Source: Stenogyne calaminthoides
Lineage: Eukaryota; Streptophyta; Magnoliopsida; Lamiales; Lamiaceae
DNA length: 64,000 nucleotides
Assembly (NCBI GenBank): GCA_037126765.1
Contig: JBBCBC010000025.1
Coordinates: forward strand, 10,819,639-10,883,638
Direction of reading: 5' to 3'
Below the pieces are notes generated by a model. The model was given only the letters and a program-made list of their open reading frames with translations. It did not search any database and had not been told where the DNA came from. The position numbers were made by a program, and so were the translations under genes. The stretch's first letter is position 1, and every line of letters begins with the position of its first letter. Of the stretch, positions 11,724 to 23,373 are shown one piece after another.

Positions 11724-12225
11724 TGTTATAGCCGGAATATATGTCGGCGTATGAACAATCACTCACACAGAACTCAATGAACACAAAGATAAACAAAGAG
11801 AGATTTGGTGACCCGGTTCGCCAAATATGACTACGTCCGGGGGCAATACCAAGTCAGGAATTATATTAATATTTCTGCCTAAGAACTAAATTTTTTTCTC
11901 TTCAATGAGTAATACAATGTGTATTTATAGGCTACAAGTAGGTTAGTTCTCTTCATGGGCCTAGATCAGGTTTTCTCCTTGCCAGATAACAAACTCCCTT
12001 TATCGGCGCCAGTCTTGTCCACAGCTGGACTTTCCCTTGTTACGCCCCGAATATCTGCCCGCTTAGGTATCACGAGATCTCATGCCATATTCTATCCAGT
12101 CTTCCGCGGGGAAGTCGTTGGGTAGGGGCAACCAGGCTGGGATTGTTGCCCCAGGGGGTTCGCTATAACTTGGTCGCCGCATCTGGTGGTCGCCCTGGAG
12201 TGGTCGCCTCGTCGTGGCCACAACA
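11724..12225 (-). repeat. 3' LTR of the Tat element (502 bp)
   Basis: It runs from TGTTATAGCCGG to GTGGCCACAACA and pairs with 21567-22087. On the minus strand the promoter CTATAAATACAC corresponds to the plus-strand GTGTATTTATAG at about 11920-11931. Confidence 0.9.
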
Positions 12226-12240
12226 ATTGCCCCCCCAGGT
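12226..12240 (-). promoter_or_regulatory. Polypurine tract of the Tat element
   Basis: On the minus strand a CCTGGGGGGGCAAT run abuts the 3' LTR. This is the plus-strand primer position for the minus-strand element. Confidence 0.75.
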
Positions 12241-12606
12241 TGCCAGCGGAATGGTCGCTGGTCTACCTGAACCGTACCTTGCGGTACCTAGGGCTACGTC
12301 CATGTGTGGGCTTGGGTCAGTCCAACTGTTGCCTCGAGAAGGTACACGATGACGTAACCCCAGCAGGTAATGATGGCGCGTGACCGCCATGCACCCGTTA
12401 TTTTTGCGATTTCGCGAATCTGACCCCATTTTTGAAAAACTTATTTGCATTCGAGCCCCCGCATTCCTCTTATAAATCAAACACTCTCATTCCCGTTGCA
12501 GACTTTCGTCCTCCTCGAGTAAATTCTGGCTAACTGCTTCCCGCTCCTTTCGTGTGATCTTTCCTTGGTAAGTGTGTTGTCTCTCTTCTTCTCTTTCTTG
12601 CTCAAA

Positions 12607-15288
12607 ATGTCTACGCCTCCGCGCGGCCATTTGGTTCGGTTGGAAACACAGCGCGCTTTCACTGCATCAATAGAATCGGATTCCCCGGTGAGGGAGGTTG
12701 TTTTGACAGGCGACTCGAGCGGCATGGCCCATCCTAGCGGCGCGGGGTCTTCTCGTCCCGCCCAGGGGAATTCCCCAATTAACTTGGATGTATTCGGCCT
12801 TCTAGAGGACCTTGAAGTCCTTACGCCGGAGAAGGAAATGGGGAACCCTCGGGGCCATCTGGAGGAGCTGGAAACCTCTGCTCGACGTGACCAGGAACAC
12901 CCCAATTTCTTCAATTATCGGTCCTATCGGGCTGGGTCCCACCACGGCCGACCGCTTCATTTCTCGATTCGTGTGGCATCCAGGTCTCGGTTCTTTATAA
13001 ATGATAAGAAGTTCCGTTCCACTATGTCGGAGGCCGACCTGGACAAAGCTCACCGTCGATATGAGACTCCGAGAGATGTGTTTTTCTATCGTCTGGACGA
13101 TTCCGAGAGGGCCGACCAGCCCCCAGAGGGTATGATCGCCATCCATGAAGCAACCATGGATGCGGGTCTTCGCTTCCCGCTACATCCTGCGATCTCTCAC
13201 CTCTTGGCCGCTTGGCATCTCGCCCCTGCGCAGATAACGCCGAATGGATGGAGCTAGCTGTTGGCGACCTTGACGGTGCTTGGCCAGGCTGGTCTCTACC
13301 GTCTGCCCACTCCCATGGAAATGAACTACTTCTGGTCGCTGGTCGCCCAGCATGGCAAGGAGGGCCACTATGCCCTGAAGAACCGTACTGGTCGGCGGAT
13401 TGTGTGGAGGATTGTAAATAAAATCAAGAACTGGCATCCTCAATGGTGGTTCGTGGGGGGGGGGGCATGGCAGAGTGCCTCCCCGGGCTCCATTTTGGAG
13501 ATTCCCATCCCCACCGATTTCCAAGAGTGGACCCCTCGTAAGGCCCCTTCCTGAGGTGACATTGGGCATCTCCTGTACTGATCTAATTTTCTTTATCCCT
13601 TTTGCAGGTTTGCTTGTTGCCGACAAGAGTCAGCTGAACTGGGACTTCGAGACTACTCGCCGGGCCGCCTTTGATTACCCCTGGGAGCTACGTCACGTCG
13701 AGCTTTTTAACTCTCCCTCTGAGAGATTGTGGGGGGGTTTACAGACGTACCCTCGTGAGACCGGCCGCCTTCGTGAGTATTTCCCTTCTACAAAATAGCC
13801 GGCTTTACTTCGGATGTCACTAATTCTGACTTCATCGTTTTGTTTCCCTTCCAGCTTCCTCCGTGCCCGTACAGGCGACCGCTCCTTCAGCCGAATAGAT
13901 GTCTTCACGCCAAAACCCCGCACTCAATTTCTCCCGAACCGGGTCTGTAGTGCGGCCCGCCCTTTTGTCCCGCAAGGGCGCATTCGAGGCGGGCGGATCT
14001 TCCCGGGGCGACCGCTCCAAAGAAAAAAGAAAGGCTAAGGAGGGGCGTGAAAGTGCTCACCTGCCCCGCTAAGACACCTCCCCCACTCGCAAACGTGGTC
14101 GCACTGGCGACCATCCCTGGAGGAGTAATGCAGGGGAGCGGGTGTCACTCCTGACTACCCGTCCCCCTCCGTTGACGTCGATGCCGCCCCCACCGCCTGG
14201 TCATCAGTTTTTGGGCGACCGTACCTTCGTGGGGTTCGATGTGGATCTCTCCGGGGTGTAAGTCTCGCCCCCTTTTTGCTTTCGTAGCATTGCCTCGGTA
14301 CTTATACTAACCAATGATATGACCTTTCAGGTTCGTCAATTTCCCACCGCCCGTGGCCGACTACCTTCGCTCGAAGATGCCCCCGATCATCGGTATCGCG
14401 TCTGACTGGCCACGATACATTCGCCATTCCGTGCGGGATGTACCCAGGTGTTGGTCGATGGACGACAATCACGCCGCCTCCTCTAACAGCAAGGAGAACA
14501 ATCTTTATACCGCCTTGATCTACTCTCAAAAGGTGGCCACGTTTCTTAAACGGGTGGTCGAGCAGAACGATCAAGATCTGGAGACCTCCTGTTTGGCTCT
14601 AGACGAGCAGAAGAAGAAGCTGAATGAGGCGATCGTGGCCATGTCCCAAATGGAGGCCGACTTGAAGGCTGCGCAGGAGCGGTCGGTTGAGTTGGCTTTG
14701 CAAGTGGCGGAGGTGAACACAAAATGTCGTACTGAGGTCGATTCCCACGGCCTTAAGCAGGTGATGCTCAGGGGCCAAGTCGACGAGCTCACCCGGTAGC
14801 TGGCTGAGTCCTATGCCTTAGCGGTGGACTATGAGGCCAAGGTTGGGGAGCTCGAGCTCCAGATTGCAAAAGATGCTTCCCTCCGGGCTGTCGATGACGC
14901 CGCGCTGGGGATCTTCTCCTACATCAGCACTTATGCTGATGTCCTCCAGGCCATCTTCCATCGCGACCCCTCTGCCGACCACTCCGTGCTTGTGGAAAAC
15001 TTCAAAGCCTTTGTTGCTGAATGTCCCCCGGAGGTCGACGTGGTCCTCCCCGTGGCGGATTTGGCCGATTTTGGCATAGACCTGTCCTTTCTGGCCCCGG
15101 AGAGTCGGTTGGTGAGGCCGGGCGGGGGTTCTAACCACGAGGGGTCTCCTGAGGAGGCGCAAGTTGGCCCTGATGTGTCGCCCATGCCCCCAGCGGAGGC
15201 GGTTGGAGGTGACGATGCAGTGGTGGCCGATCCCGGCGGTGAGGCGGGCGATCAAGCGATGGTGGATAGGTCGGGGGAAAATGCTTAG
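12607..15288 (+). pseudogene. Antisense gene (aORF) of the Tat element, four exons, Transposase_28-like
   Basis: This reads opposite to gag-pol, between pol and the 3' LTR. Exon 1 is 12607-13537, with start MSTPPRGHLVRLETQ and a conserved block beginning IAIHEATMDAGLRFPLHPAI at about 13138. It resembles the family Pfam calls putative gypsy-type transposon (PF04195) and plant-mobile-domain-like proteins. Exon 2 is 13608-13772, exon 3 13855-14257 (Ser/Arg/Pro-rich, nuclear-signal-like) and exon 4 14331-15288 (long coiled coil at about 14540-14870, acidic tail). The three introns have GT-AG ends, and codon phase carries correctly across each one. In-frame stops occur at 13255-13257, at two places in exon 3, and at 14797-14799. 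The function of such aORFs is unknown. Many antisense open frames here are only mirror images. Confidence 0.8.
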
Positions 15289-15767
15289 GGCCCCCTTTTC
15301 TTTTTATGATCGATCTATGTATTTTTCTCTCTCTTTTTTTCCCTTTTAGTTTGTTCGGCCCTCCGGGGTCTTTCCATGTAATCGGCCTTAGTGCCAAGAA
15401 CATCTTTATTTTAATGAAGGGTTTTTATCGTCTGCATTTGATACTCCCCGTATTTATGTATTTGTTGCCTCTACATTTCTTAGCAAGTTGGTCTTTGCGA
15501 GCTCATACACCAGCGGCTATGAATTCTTGCCTATGTTCTGATCGTCTTATCATATGCGATGTAATCGAACTATGTTTTAAACGTCTTATCTTATGCGGCA
15601 TGACTAAACTTTGGCTTAGCTGTGTTACAGTGCTATCTCTCGAAAAACTTGCGAGGCAAAACCAAAAATAGAATCCAAAAATATCTTATTATAAACTGTT
15701 GAAAACTACCGAGCTATTACAGAATTTGGATAGTCAAGCTAAAAGGTAGGCTCTTAGTTGGCCCTTA
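15289..15767. other. Spacer between the aORF end and the Tat pol end
   Basis: The aORF and pol converge tail to tail on this stretch. It is T-rich just after the aORF stop and has AATAAAA-like and ATTTTAATGAAG words, as expected of 3' untranslated ends. No coding similarity was seen. Confidence 0.5.
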
Positions 15768-17290
15768 CTAATAGTACTTCTTTAGGTGGGCTGCATTCCA
15801 CGGATATTGTGACGGTGTGTCGTCCGGGTCTTCGATCTCGTATGCCCCATTTCCTAAGCATTTGGATATTCTGAACGGGCCCTCCCAGGTGGGGCCAAAA
15901 GTCCCTTTGGGTACCCCGAGTACCTATTTTAGGACGAGATCACCTTTTTTGAACTGTCGGAGCTTGACCTTTGAGTTATAGTATTTTTCTGATTGTCGTT
16001 TATAATAGGCGTTTCTCAGGTTGGCCTCCATCATTTTTTCTTCCAGTAGGTCCAAACTAGTTGTCATAGCCATGTCGTTGCTGCTCGAGGCTTCGTTGCT
16101 TGTTCGGTGGCTTGGTACGGCAATTTCCGCTGGGATTACTGCCTCTGCTCCGAATGCGAGGGAGTAAGGTGTTTCTCCCGTGGAAGTTCTGCAAGTTTTC
16201 CTGTACGACCACAATGGCTCGGGCAGTTCACTTGCCCATTTGCCCTTCCCCCCTTCAAGTCGCGCTTTCAGCGTGTGTTTGATAATTTTGTTGATCGCTT
16301 CGACTTGCCCATTGGATTGGGGGTGGTAAGGGGTGGAGAAAAGCTTTGCTATCTTCCATTTCCCGAAGAATGCGTCGACCTTGAGCCCGTCAAACTGCTT
16401 TCCATTATCGGATACGATTACTTGTGGGAGACCGAAGTGACAGATGATGTTTTTCCATATGAACTTTATCACGCTGTCCTGGTCGATCTTAGCTAGGGCC
16501 TCGGCTTCTGCCCACTTTGTGAAGTAATCAACCGCAATGAGGGCAAAATGTACGGTCCCTGGGGCAGTGGGTAGGGGCCCAATGATGTCGATTCCCCATT
16601 TTGCGAACGGCCATGGGCTCAGGATGCTCCTTAATTCTTCTGGGGACACCTTGATTGAGGGGGCAAAGATTTGGCAGCGGTGACACACCCTCGCGTATTC
16701 GAGGGCGTCCCTTCTTAAAGTCGGCCAGAAGTATCCCTATTGGATGGTTTTATGGGCCAAAGATTGGCCTCCCGCGTGATTTCCGCAAGTACCCTCGTGG
16801 ATTTCCTTCAAGATGGTTTGCCCCTCCATCTTTGTTACACATTTGAGTAAGGGGATGCTGAAGCCTCGCTTGTATAAATAATTATCGACCATCACATACC
16901 TCGCCGCTCTCATCTGCACTAGCCGGGTATTGAACTTGCTGTCAGGTAAGACCCCTGTTCTCAGAAATTTGATTATCGGAATCCTCCAGTCCTCGTGGTC
17001 GATATCCATTGGGTCTGTACTGGCGACCAGCGGATTCATAGTGGACGGGAAAGTTAGCTTTGTGATGGAGACATCTTTCATGTCCATCGGTCCTTCTGAC
17101 GTTGCCAACCTGGACAAGACGTCTGCTTGGGAGTTTGCATTCCTTGGTACCAGTTCTACATAGACTTGATTGAACTTTTCGAGCAGGACGCGGACGACTT
17201 CCTAATAGGCGGTCATCCGATCGCATCGGGCCTCATACTCCCCCGATACTTGACATGCGACCAATTGCGAGTCCGTATGTATCTTTAGTC
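15768..17290 (-). pseudogene. Tat integrase region (broken)
   Basis: Read on the minus strand, the N-terminal zinc-binding part with its CNHAGGQSLAHK-like stretch is near 16737-16800. The catalytic core follows with all three acidic residues visible: WGIDIIGPLP, VSDNGKQF and SNGQVEAINK. The C-terminal part ends KKYY at the stop codon 15770-15768. Integrase joins element cDNA to host DNA. In-frame stops occur near 16735, 17200 and 15925. The order reverse transcriptase, RNase H, integrase is that of Ty3/gypsy. No chromodomain follows, as is usual for Tat. Confidence 0.88.
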
Positions 17291-18116
17291 TTTTAACTCC
17301 CATTGCCATTGCCATCTCCAATTAAAGCTTCGTACTCGGCCTCATTATTAGTGGCCTGGAAGACGAACACGATGGTCATCTGGAAGGAATGTCCATCCGG
17401 GCTAGTCAGGACTATGCCCGCCCTGGCTTGGGTTTGGGTGGCTGACCCATCCACATAGAGTTCCCATGGTGGGCCTGTCGATGCTTTTTGCATGGTTGTC
17501 GGGATGGTGAGCTCCACAATGAAATCCGCTAAAGCCTGTGCCTTGATGGCCGTTCGCGGGGCGTATGTGACCCCGAACTGCCCGTTCTCGATTGCCCATT
17601 TCATGCAGTGACCAGCTATGTCGGGGCATTGTAGTGTGTTTCTTAAAGGTAGTGAGGTCAACACCTCCACCTGATGGTCGAAAAAATATGGTCGTAATTT
17701 TCTCACGCTCATTACTAGAGCGTATGCGAGCTTCTCTAGCGGCGGATACCTTTGCTCGGCTTCGTTCAATTCCTAGCTTACGTAATAGATTGGTAAGCAG
17801 TCCTATCCCTCTATCCAAACCAGGACCGAGCTTAGGGCTGTTTCAGATGCGGCTAAATAGAGGAAGAGCTTCTCCTTGGGGGCCGGCTTGGCCAATGTTT
17901 TAGGGTCAGCGAGGTATTTCTTGATCCCGTCTAAGGCTGCCTGGGCCTCTTCTGTCCACTGGAAATCATTTTTAGATCTCTTGAGTATGTCGAAGAAAGG
18001 TTTGCACCTATCTCCCATGCGCGAGATGAATCTACTGAGAGCTGCTAGGCTTCCCGCGAGCCTCTGGACCTCCTTTGGGTTTCGGGGGCTACCCATATCC
18101 AGTATTGCCCTGATCT
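17291..18116 (-). pseudogene. Tat RNase H plus archaeal-type RNase H (broken)
   Basis: The first RNase H follows the reverse transcriptase connection region (RFISRMGDRCKPFFDILKRS; LFLYLAASETALSSVLV). A second RNase H module then appears with WELYVDGSATQTQARAGIVL and ATNNEAEYEALI near 17310-17480. Two RNase H domains in a row are characteristic of the Tat lineage. The frame is interrupted by TAA near 18115 and a stop near 17775. The end of the second domain is damaged by a GGN-rich stretch near 17300. Confidence 0.85.
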
Positions 18117-19185
18117 TTTAGGGGTTAGCCTCTATCCCCCGTTTGCTGACCAAGTGGCCGAGGAACCTGCCTGACTCCACCCCGAAGTTGCACTTCTTTG
18201 GATTCAGTTTCATGTTGTATTTCCTCAATATGGTGAATGCTCTGGCGAGGTCGCCAAGGTGGTCTTCCTTCTTCAGACTTTTGACGACTATGTCATCTAT
18301 GTACACCTCCATGGATTTTCCGATTTCCTCTGCAAACATTCGGTTTACCAAGTGCTGGTATGTTGCCCTGGTATTTTTGAGGCCGAAGGGCATTCTCTTC
18401 CAGTAGTATACATTATTCTCGGTGAGGAAAGAGGTATGTTGTTGGTCATCCTTGTATATGGATATTTGATGGTACCCTGCAAATGCATCCATAAAGGACA
18501 TTATCTCGTGTCCGGCTGTGTTGTCGATCAGATGGTCGATATGAGACATAGGAAAAAAATCTTTGGGGCACGCCTCGTTCAGATCTGTGAAGTCGATGCA
18601 TAGCCTCCATGCCCCGTTGGCTTTCATGACCACGATGGCATTGGAGACCCACTGGGGTTGGTCGGCTTGCATGATTAATTTGTTGTCGAGCAGCTTCACT
18701 TCTTCGGCCAGTGCGGCATATTTTTCTGGCCCGAACTTTCTCCTTTTTCGCGCGACTGGTTTCCTATTGGGGTCGATGTTAAGCCGGTGGCAGGCGACCT
18801 TGGGGTCGATTCCTACCACGTCCCTATGGGACCAGGCGAACATGTCCAAATTTTCTTTGAGGAAATTGACCAGCTGCCTTCTCAGTTCAGTGCAGATTTT
18901 AGAGCCGATTATAACTTCCAGGTCCTGTCGGATTGGGTCCACGTTGACCCTTTCAAGTTCCTCGTCTGGTGTCGCGCAATTTTGATCTTTCCTGGGGTAA
19001 TCGATTGCACCTTGGATGATGAACTCACTTGGCTCGGGTCCAAGTCTTGGATCGAAATCCTCAATTATTTGTTCATTTTGGTCGATTTCCATTGGATCAG
19101 TTATGTTAGTTAGGTCTTTTGTGATTTTTTGTATGCTATAATTTAAATGGGGCCGGATATAAATAGAACATTCTCTTGCATCCAA
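18117..19185 (-). pseudogene. Tat reverse transcriptase
   Basis: An open frame of 355 residues covers the palm and fingers: RKFGPEKYAALAEEVKLL, WRLCIDFTDLNEACPKD, then YQHLVNRMFAEEIGKSMEVY and the catalytic YIDD at 18292-18303. This is the longest undamaged piece of the element. It is open only because the flanking nonsense codons fall outside it. The enzyme copies element RNA into cDNA inside the particle. Confidence 0.92.
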
Positions 19186-19690
19186 CTAATCGCCCTTAAC
19201 GGTGCCAACCACCCCATCTAAAGTAGGGAATTTTACACATAAATAATAAGTGGAGGACGCAACCTCGAATTCATGTTGGAAAGGCCTGCCGAGGAACCCG
19301 TTGAAGTTCGACGGAAGGTCTATTACAAGGAAATCACAAAGTTTGGTGGCCCTAATGGCCTTGTCTACTGAGGAAATTAGTTCTACCGCCAAGCGTATGA
19401 TCCCGAGTGGCCTCACGGTTGCATCACAGAATCCTTTCACCAGGTGCTCGCTCGACTCGAGGTAGCTGTGGTAATCGCCGAGCTCGTCAAAAGTCCTTTT
19501 GAATAGTATGTTGCAAAACGCCCCGCTATCTACGAGTAGTCACTTAACCATTACTCCCATGATCCTTTCCGATATGACCATGGGGTCGGAGTTCGGATAA
19601 ACGACTCCCATCTTGTCCTGTTCGCCAAATTGGATTTGATTGTTCTCTTGTGCGGTCAAGTTAACGGGCAGACATGACTTTACTCCACTG
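19186..19690 (-). pseudogene. Tat aspartic protease (broken)
   Basis: The active site LLVDSGAFCNILF is intact at about 19510-19550 on the minus strand, but an in-frame TGA lies directly before it. The downstream flap region (VKGFCDATVRPLGIIRLAV) and FLVIDLPSNFNGFLGRP are recognisable. A stop at the end separates it from the reverse transcriptase frame. The protease would process gag-pol. Confidence 0.82.
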
Positions 19691-21498
19691 ATCATTTCTC
19701 TCCGCTCAGCCTTCTAACGTCTTTTTGATAGCGACGTTGATGCGGACAGGCTGCCCACTGTCCCGAGGGGCGACAAGGTGTGAATGACTCTTTCCCCGCC
19801 GTGCTCCGGCATGGGGGGCGCTTGTCGGCCATTCCTCCACCCCCCTTATTTTCCGTTGTCCTCGGGTAGGGGTGGCGCAGCGTCGTGAGCTTGTTTAACT
19901 TTGTGTTGAGGTCGCCTGATGTGCTCGTCCAGCATCCCGTCTTCATAGAGTTTCCAGAGCTACCTCAGGAGGTTGCGACACTCGCTAGTGTTGTGGCCGA
20001 CTGCCTCATGGTAGTAGCAATACTTCCCCGGGCTCTGCCTGCTGTCACTTTTTCTGATCGGGCGAGGATCGCCGAGTAGTCTCTTATCCTTGATCTGAGT
20101 GAATATGTATCAAGGGGAGACACCGAAAGCCTCTATTAGTTTGACCGCCACCGATTCATCAAATGACATAAAATTGCCTGGGGTCTTATATTGTCCCAGC
20201 TTCTTGCCTGCTTTTGGTGGTATGGACTTTCTTTCCTCTCCCATTCTGGCCGCCAGTAGTTCCATAGTGTTGACGATGTCGCTTGCGCGGGTCCTGAACT
20301 CAGTGTAAGTCACCGGATAGTTGGCGATAGCGTTTCGCCACAATTTCGTACCCTTTTTTAGCCCGGCGATTGCCCCTAATAGCTTGGCTTCATTGCCCAC
20401 CAGTTTGCCGTCCAGGATGAGCCAGTCAAACCTTTCGAGGTACGCCCTATCCATCTCGTCACTACCTTGCTCAATGTTCGCCAGCCGCTATTTTCCCGCG
20501 GGCCTGGGGGCCATGGCCGCGAAGTGTTCCATGAAGAGCTGGATTAGTTGCTTGAAGGAGTTGATGGATTGAGGGGCGATGGATGTGTACCACTTATGCG
20601 CGTGCTCCGTCAGGGTGAGGGGGAACAATCAGCATATGGTCGCATCAGATTCCCCTACGGATGTCATGTATGAATTACACTTGGCGAGGTACGTCCTTGG
20701 ATCAGAATCCCCCCCATACCGATCGACAGAAGCGGTGTTGATCTTGGCCTGAGTGGGGGCGGCGGCTACGGCTACCCAGAGTGGTGACACCGAAATTGCC
20801 AAGTTGGCCCCCTATCCGCCTGGGGCCGGCTGGTTGTCCATTCTCTCCTGGAGGGCTCTGACAGTCTGCCTCAGGGCGGTGAGCTCAGCTTCGTGCTGGG
20901 CCACTCGAGCATGCTCAGCACGATGGTCGCTGGAGCTGAGCCGGCTTAACGCAGAGATGCGTGGTTCATTCCTGTATTTCTTTTGTTGGTCGCCTGCTTC
21001 GAACACGACCATCTGATGGGAACCGACCTCATCTTCTATGAGGGCGCGCTTATTCTGTGCCCAGTGCCTACCCAGGCGATCAAAGACTGAGTTCGGTGCC
21101 TGGTTATCTCCTAATTGGTGAAAAATTGAGACTTCTCGCCCATCTGTACGACAAACTTTGTTCATCGCTCCTTTCTAGGGAGGGTTGGCCTTTGCGGCCG
21201 AGACGGCCCGATTAAGGTCGAGCAGTCCTCCTAGTTGGACTTTATCCCTGGTGTTCCCTTCGGGGCTGGCGGCTTTGACGATAGGCTGCTGGTCATTGCC
21301 CTCGCCAAAGTCCAGGTTACGCTTGCGTAGATAGATCTAGGCGTTCTTCATCTCTTCGGGAGTCTTGAACACTTGAGCCCAGTTTTGCTCATCAGCAGTC
21401 TGCTCCTATAGGGGCCTTGATTCGGAGGATAGGGACGCCTCCGCCCTGTCACGTGGATCGGTTTTGAGGCCGGTCATTGGGATATCATTTTGCTCCAT
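19691..21498 (-). pseudogene. Tat gag (broken)
   Basis: The likely start is the ATG at 21498 (MEQNDIPMTGLKTDPRDRAE). A charged N-terminal region with a helical stretch near 20830-20930 (HEAELTALRQTVRALQERMD) precedes the retrotransposon-gag capsid domain, LTEHAHKWYTSIAPQSINSF near 20560-20620. The C-terminal knuckle has the Tat form C-x2-H-x4-H-x4-C (CYYHEAVGHNTSEC) at about 19965-20010. Several in-frame TAG codons lie in the first 110 codons, with more around 20620 and 19960. Capsid and RNA binding are the family role. Confidence 0.85.
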
Positions 21499-21546
21499 TG
21501 CTCCTCGTGAGTTCTTTATTTTTTCGTGGAACTGGTTGCGTTAGTT

Positions 21547-21566
21547 TCCCACAGACGGCTCCAAAT
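21547..21566 (-). promoter_or_regulatory. Primer-binding site of the Tat element
   Basis: On the minus strand, AATTTGGAGCCGTCTGTGGG directly follows the 5' LTR. The usual plant form is TTTGGCGCCGTCTGTGGG, so one position differs (GGAGCC). Confidence 0.8.
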
Positions 21567-22087
21567 TGTTATAGCCAGAATATATGTCGGCGTATGAACA
21601 ATCACTCACACAGAACTCAATGAACACAAAGACAGACAAAGAGAGATTTGGTGACCCGGTTCGCCAAATATGACTACGTCCAGGGGCAATATTAAGCCAG
21701 GAATTATATTAATATTTTTGCCTAAAGACTAAATTTTTTTCCCTTCAATGAGTAATACAACGTGTATTTATAGGCTACAAGTAGGTTAGTTCTCTTCATG
21801 GGTCGGATGATCTCGGCCCTCTAGGTTTTCTCCTTGCCAGATAACAAACTCCTTTTTTATCGGCGTCAGTCTCGTCCACAGCTGTACTTTCCCTTGTTAC
21901 GCCCCAAATATCCGCCCGCTTAGGTATCATGGGATCTCATGCCATATTATATCCCGTCTTCCGCGGGGAAGTCATTGGGTAGGGGCGATCAGGCTCGGAT
22001 GGTCGCCCCAGGGGGTTCGCTCTAACTTGGTCGCCGCATCTGGTGGTCGCCCTGGAGTGGTCGCCTCGTCGTGGCGCGGCCACAACA
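21567..22087 (-). repeat. 5' LTR of the Tat element (521 bp)
   Basis: It begins TGTTATAGCCAGAA and ends GCGGCCACAACA, pairing with 11724-12225. Differences include a 13-base insertion near 21805 and scattered transitions. The TATA equivalent (CGTGTATTTATAGG) is at about 21760-21773. Confidence 0.9.
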
Positions 22088-23368
22088 TGCCTGATGAGCA
22101 ATGCTGATGATTTCTACAACTACGATGATCTGATGTTCTCTTCTGATGATGAAATCTGTCTTATGGCTAAGGAAGAAGACCAATCTGAGGTATCTTCTAA
22201 ACCTTCCGTGTTTTCTGTTTCCACACCAGTTGTGCTGAGCACACCTGCTGGAGAGATTGACCTGCAGCTCTACAGTGAGCAATTGCTTGATGATCTCTCT
22301 AATGCAGTAGACATTTATACCATAGTGGAAGCTGAGAACGACAAGCTAAGGATAGAGAATATTCAGCTTGTTAAATAAAATGATATCAGAAAAGCTGCTG
22401 AACTGAAATCAGCTAAAACTGTTTAGAAGATGACTGCAGAGCTGGAAGTTCTGAATGTCAGTTCTTCTGATCAGGATAAACTGATTAAGGAACAGCTAGC
22501 TATTAACAAATAGCAAGCTGATGATCTCAAAATCCTTCAAGCTAAGTTTGATGAACTCTTCCGACTGCATGAGAGTCTAAAAACAACTGAGGATAGTTTG
22601 CTTAAGAAAATAGAGGTTTTCACGAAATCTTCTAAGACCGTTCAAGATCTGAACAACTATTTTCGTACGTCAACTAATAAGAAGGGAATTGGGTATGAAA
22701 ACCCTTCTACATCCTCAAAAGTCCCGTCTGGTTCACTTCATAAAAGTGTAATCAAACGAGTTTCTGATCAAAATACACATAAAGCAAAATCTGTATCAGA
22801 TAAGGGAAAGAGGCCTATTGAACAAGTAAGGCAAGTGTCTGATCAGAAAGGGAACAGAAATGGACCCCAACTGATCAAGCATCAGCCGAGGAATCAATAG
22901 AAGAATCATGTTCTTCTGAAGAGACCTCAACCTGATCAGCGGATTAGGAATCAGAAAAGACAACCTCTCAAAGGGAAATCTGATCTGAAACCTAATCAGG
23001 TCCAGCTGCCTAACAAGCAAGCTAAAGGTAAACTGCTAAGACCATCTATGCCAAAAAAATATGAATCTTTTAATGGTAGCAGTCGTACCTACCCTTACAA
23101 TCAGAAACCTAGGGTTGCTGAGCCTGAGCCCTACTGGAATAAAAGAAGACAGATATCAATGAAAATGCCCAAGTCATCTGAGTCATCCAAGTCTCACACT
23201 CATGATCATACTAACCAGATTGCATATGAAGAGACATATGATTATGTAGATGTTTATGGGAGACAAATCGGGCCCTCTGTTTTCAACAAAGGTGCCAGAT
23301 ATGTTTGGATCCCGAAAGGTACTTCTAATCCCCCAGGACCCGATTCTACTGGGGTACCTAAAGCCTGA
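22088..23368 (+). pseudogene. Sirevirus-A gag, C-terminal part (continues from 11723)
   Basis: Coding resumes in frame at the TGCCT duplication. It shows an acidic stretch (SSDDEICLMAKEEDQ), then a long Lys/Gln/Asp-rich low-complexity region with coiled-coil character, and ends with VWIPKGTSNPPGP and GVPKA followed by TGA at 23366-23368. The WVPKG...GP...VPK ending before a gag stop is shared with Sirevirus-B (36690-36750) and is a sirevirus-like feature. Nonsense codons occur at about 22376, 22423, 22511 and 22898; most would arise from CAA or CAG by a C to T change. Confidence 0.82.
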
Positions 23369-23373
23369 ATTGA

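Larger units (their letters stand above)
11724..22087 (-). mobile_element. Tat-type Ty3/gypsy element nested in Sirevirus-A gag
   Basis: LTRs at 11724-12225 and 21567-22087 face the same way and flank gag, protease, reverse transcriptase, RNase H and integrase on the minus strand. An additional gene lies on the opposite strand at the 3' end. The insertion is bounded by the perfect 5-bp duplication TGCCT (11719-11723 and 22088-22092). The Tat lineage is supported by a second, archaeal-type RNase H domain behind the first and by the antisense gene. The antisense gene is a known trait of several Tat families. Stop codons occur throughout, so the copy is not autonomous. Confidence 0.92.

Noticed and set aside
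12477..15403. Several minus-strand open frames across the Tat antisense gene
   Set aside because: They are mirror frames of GC-rich coding sequence and show no domain features.
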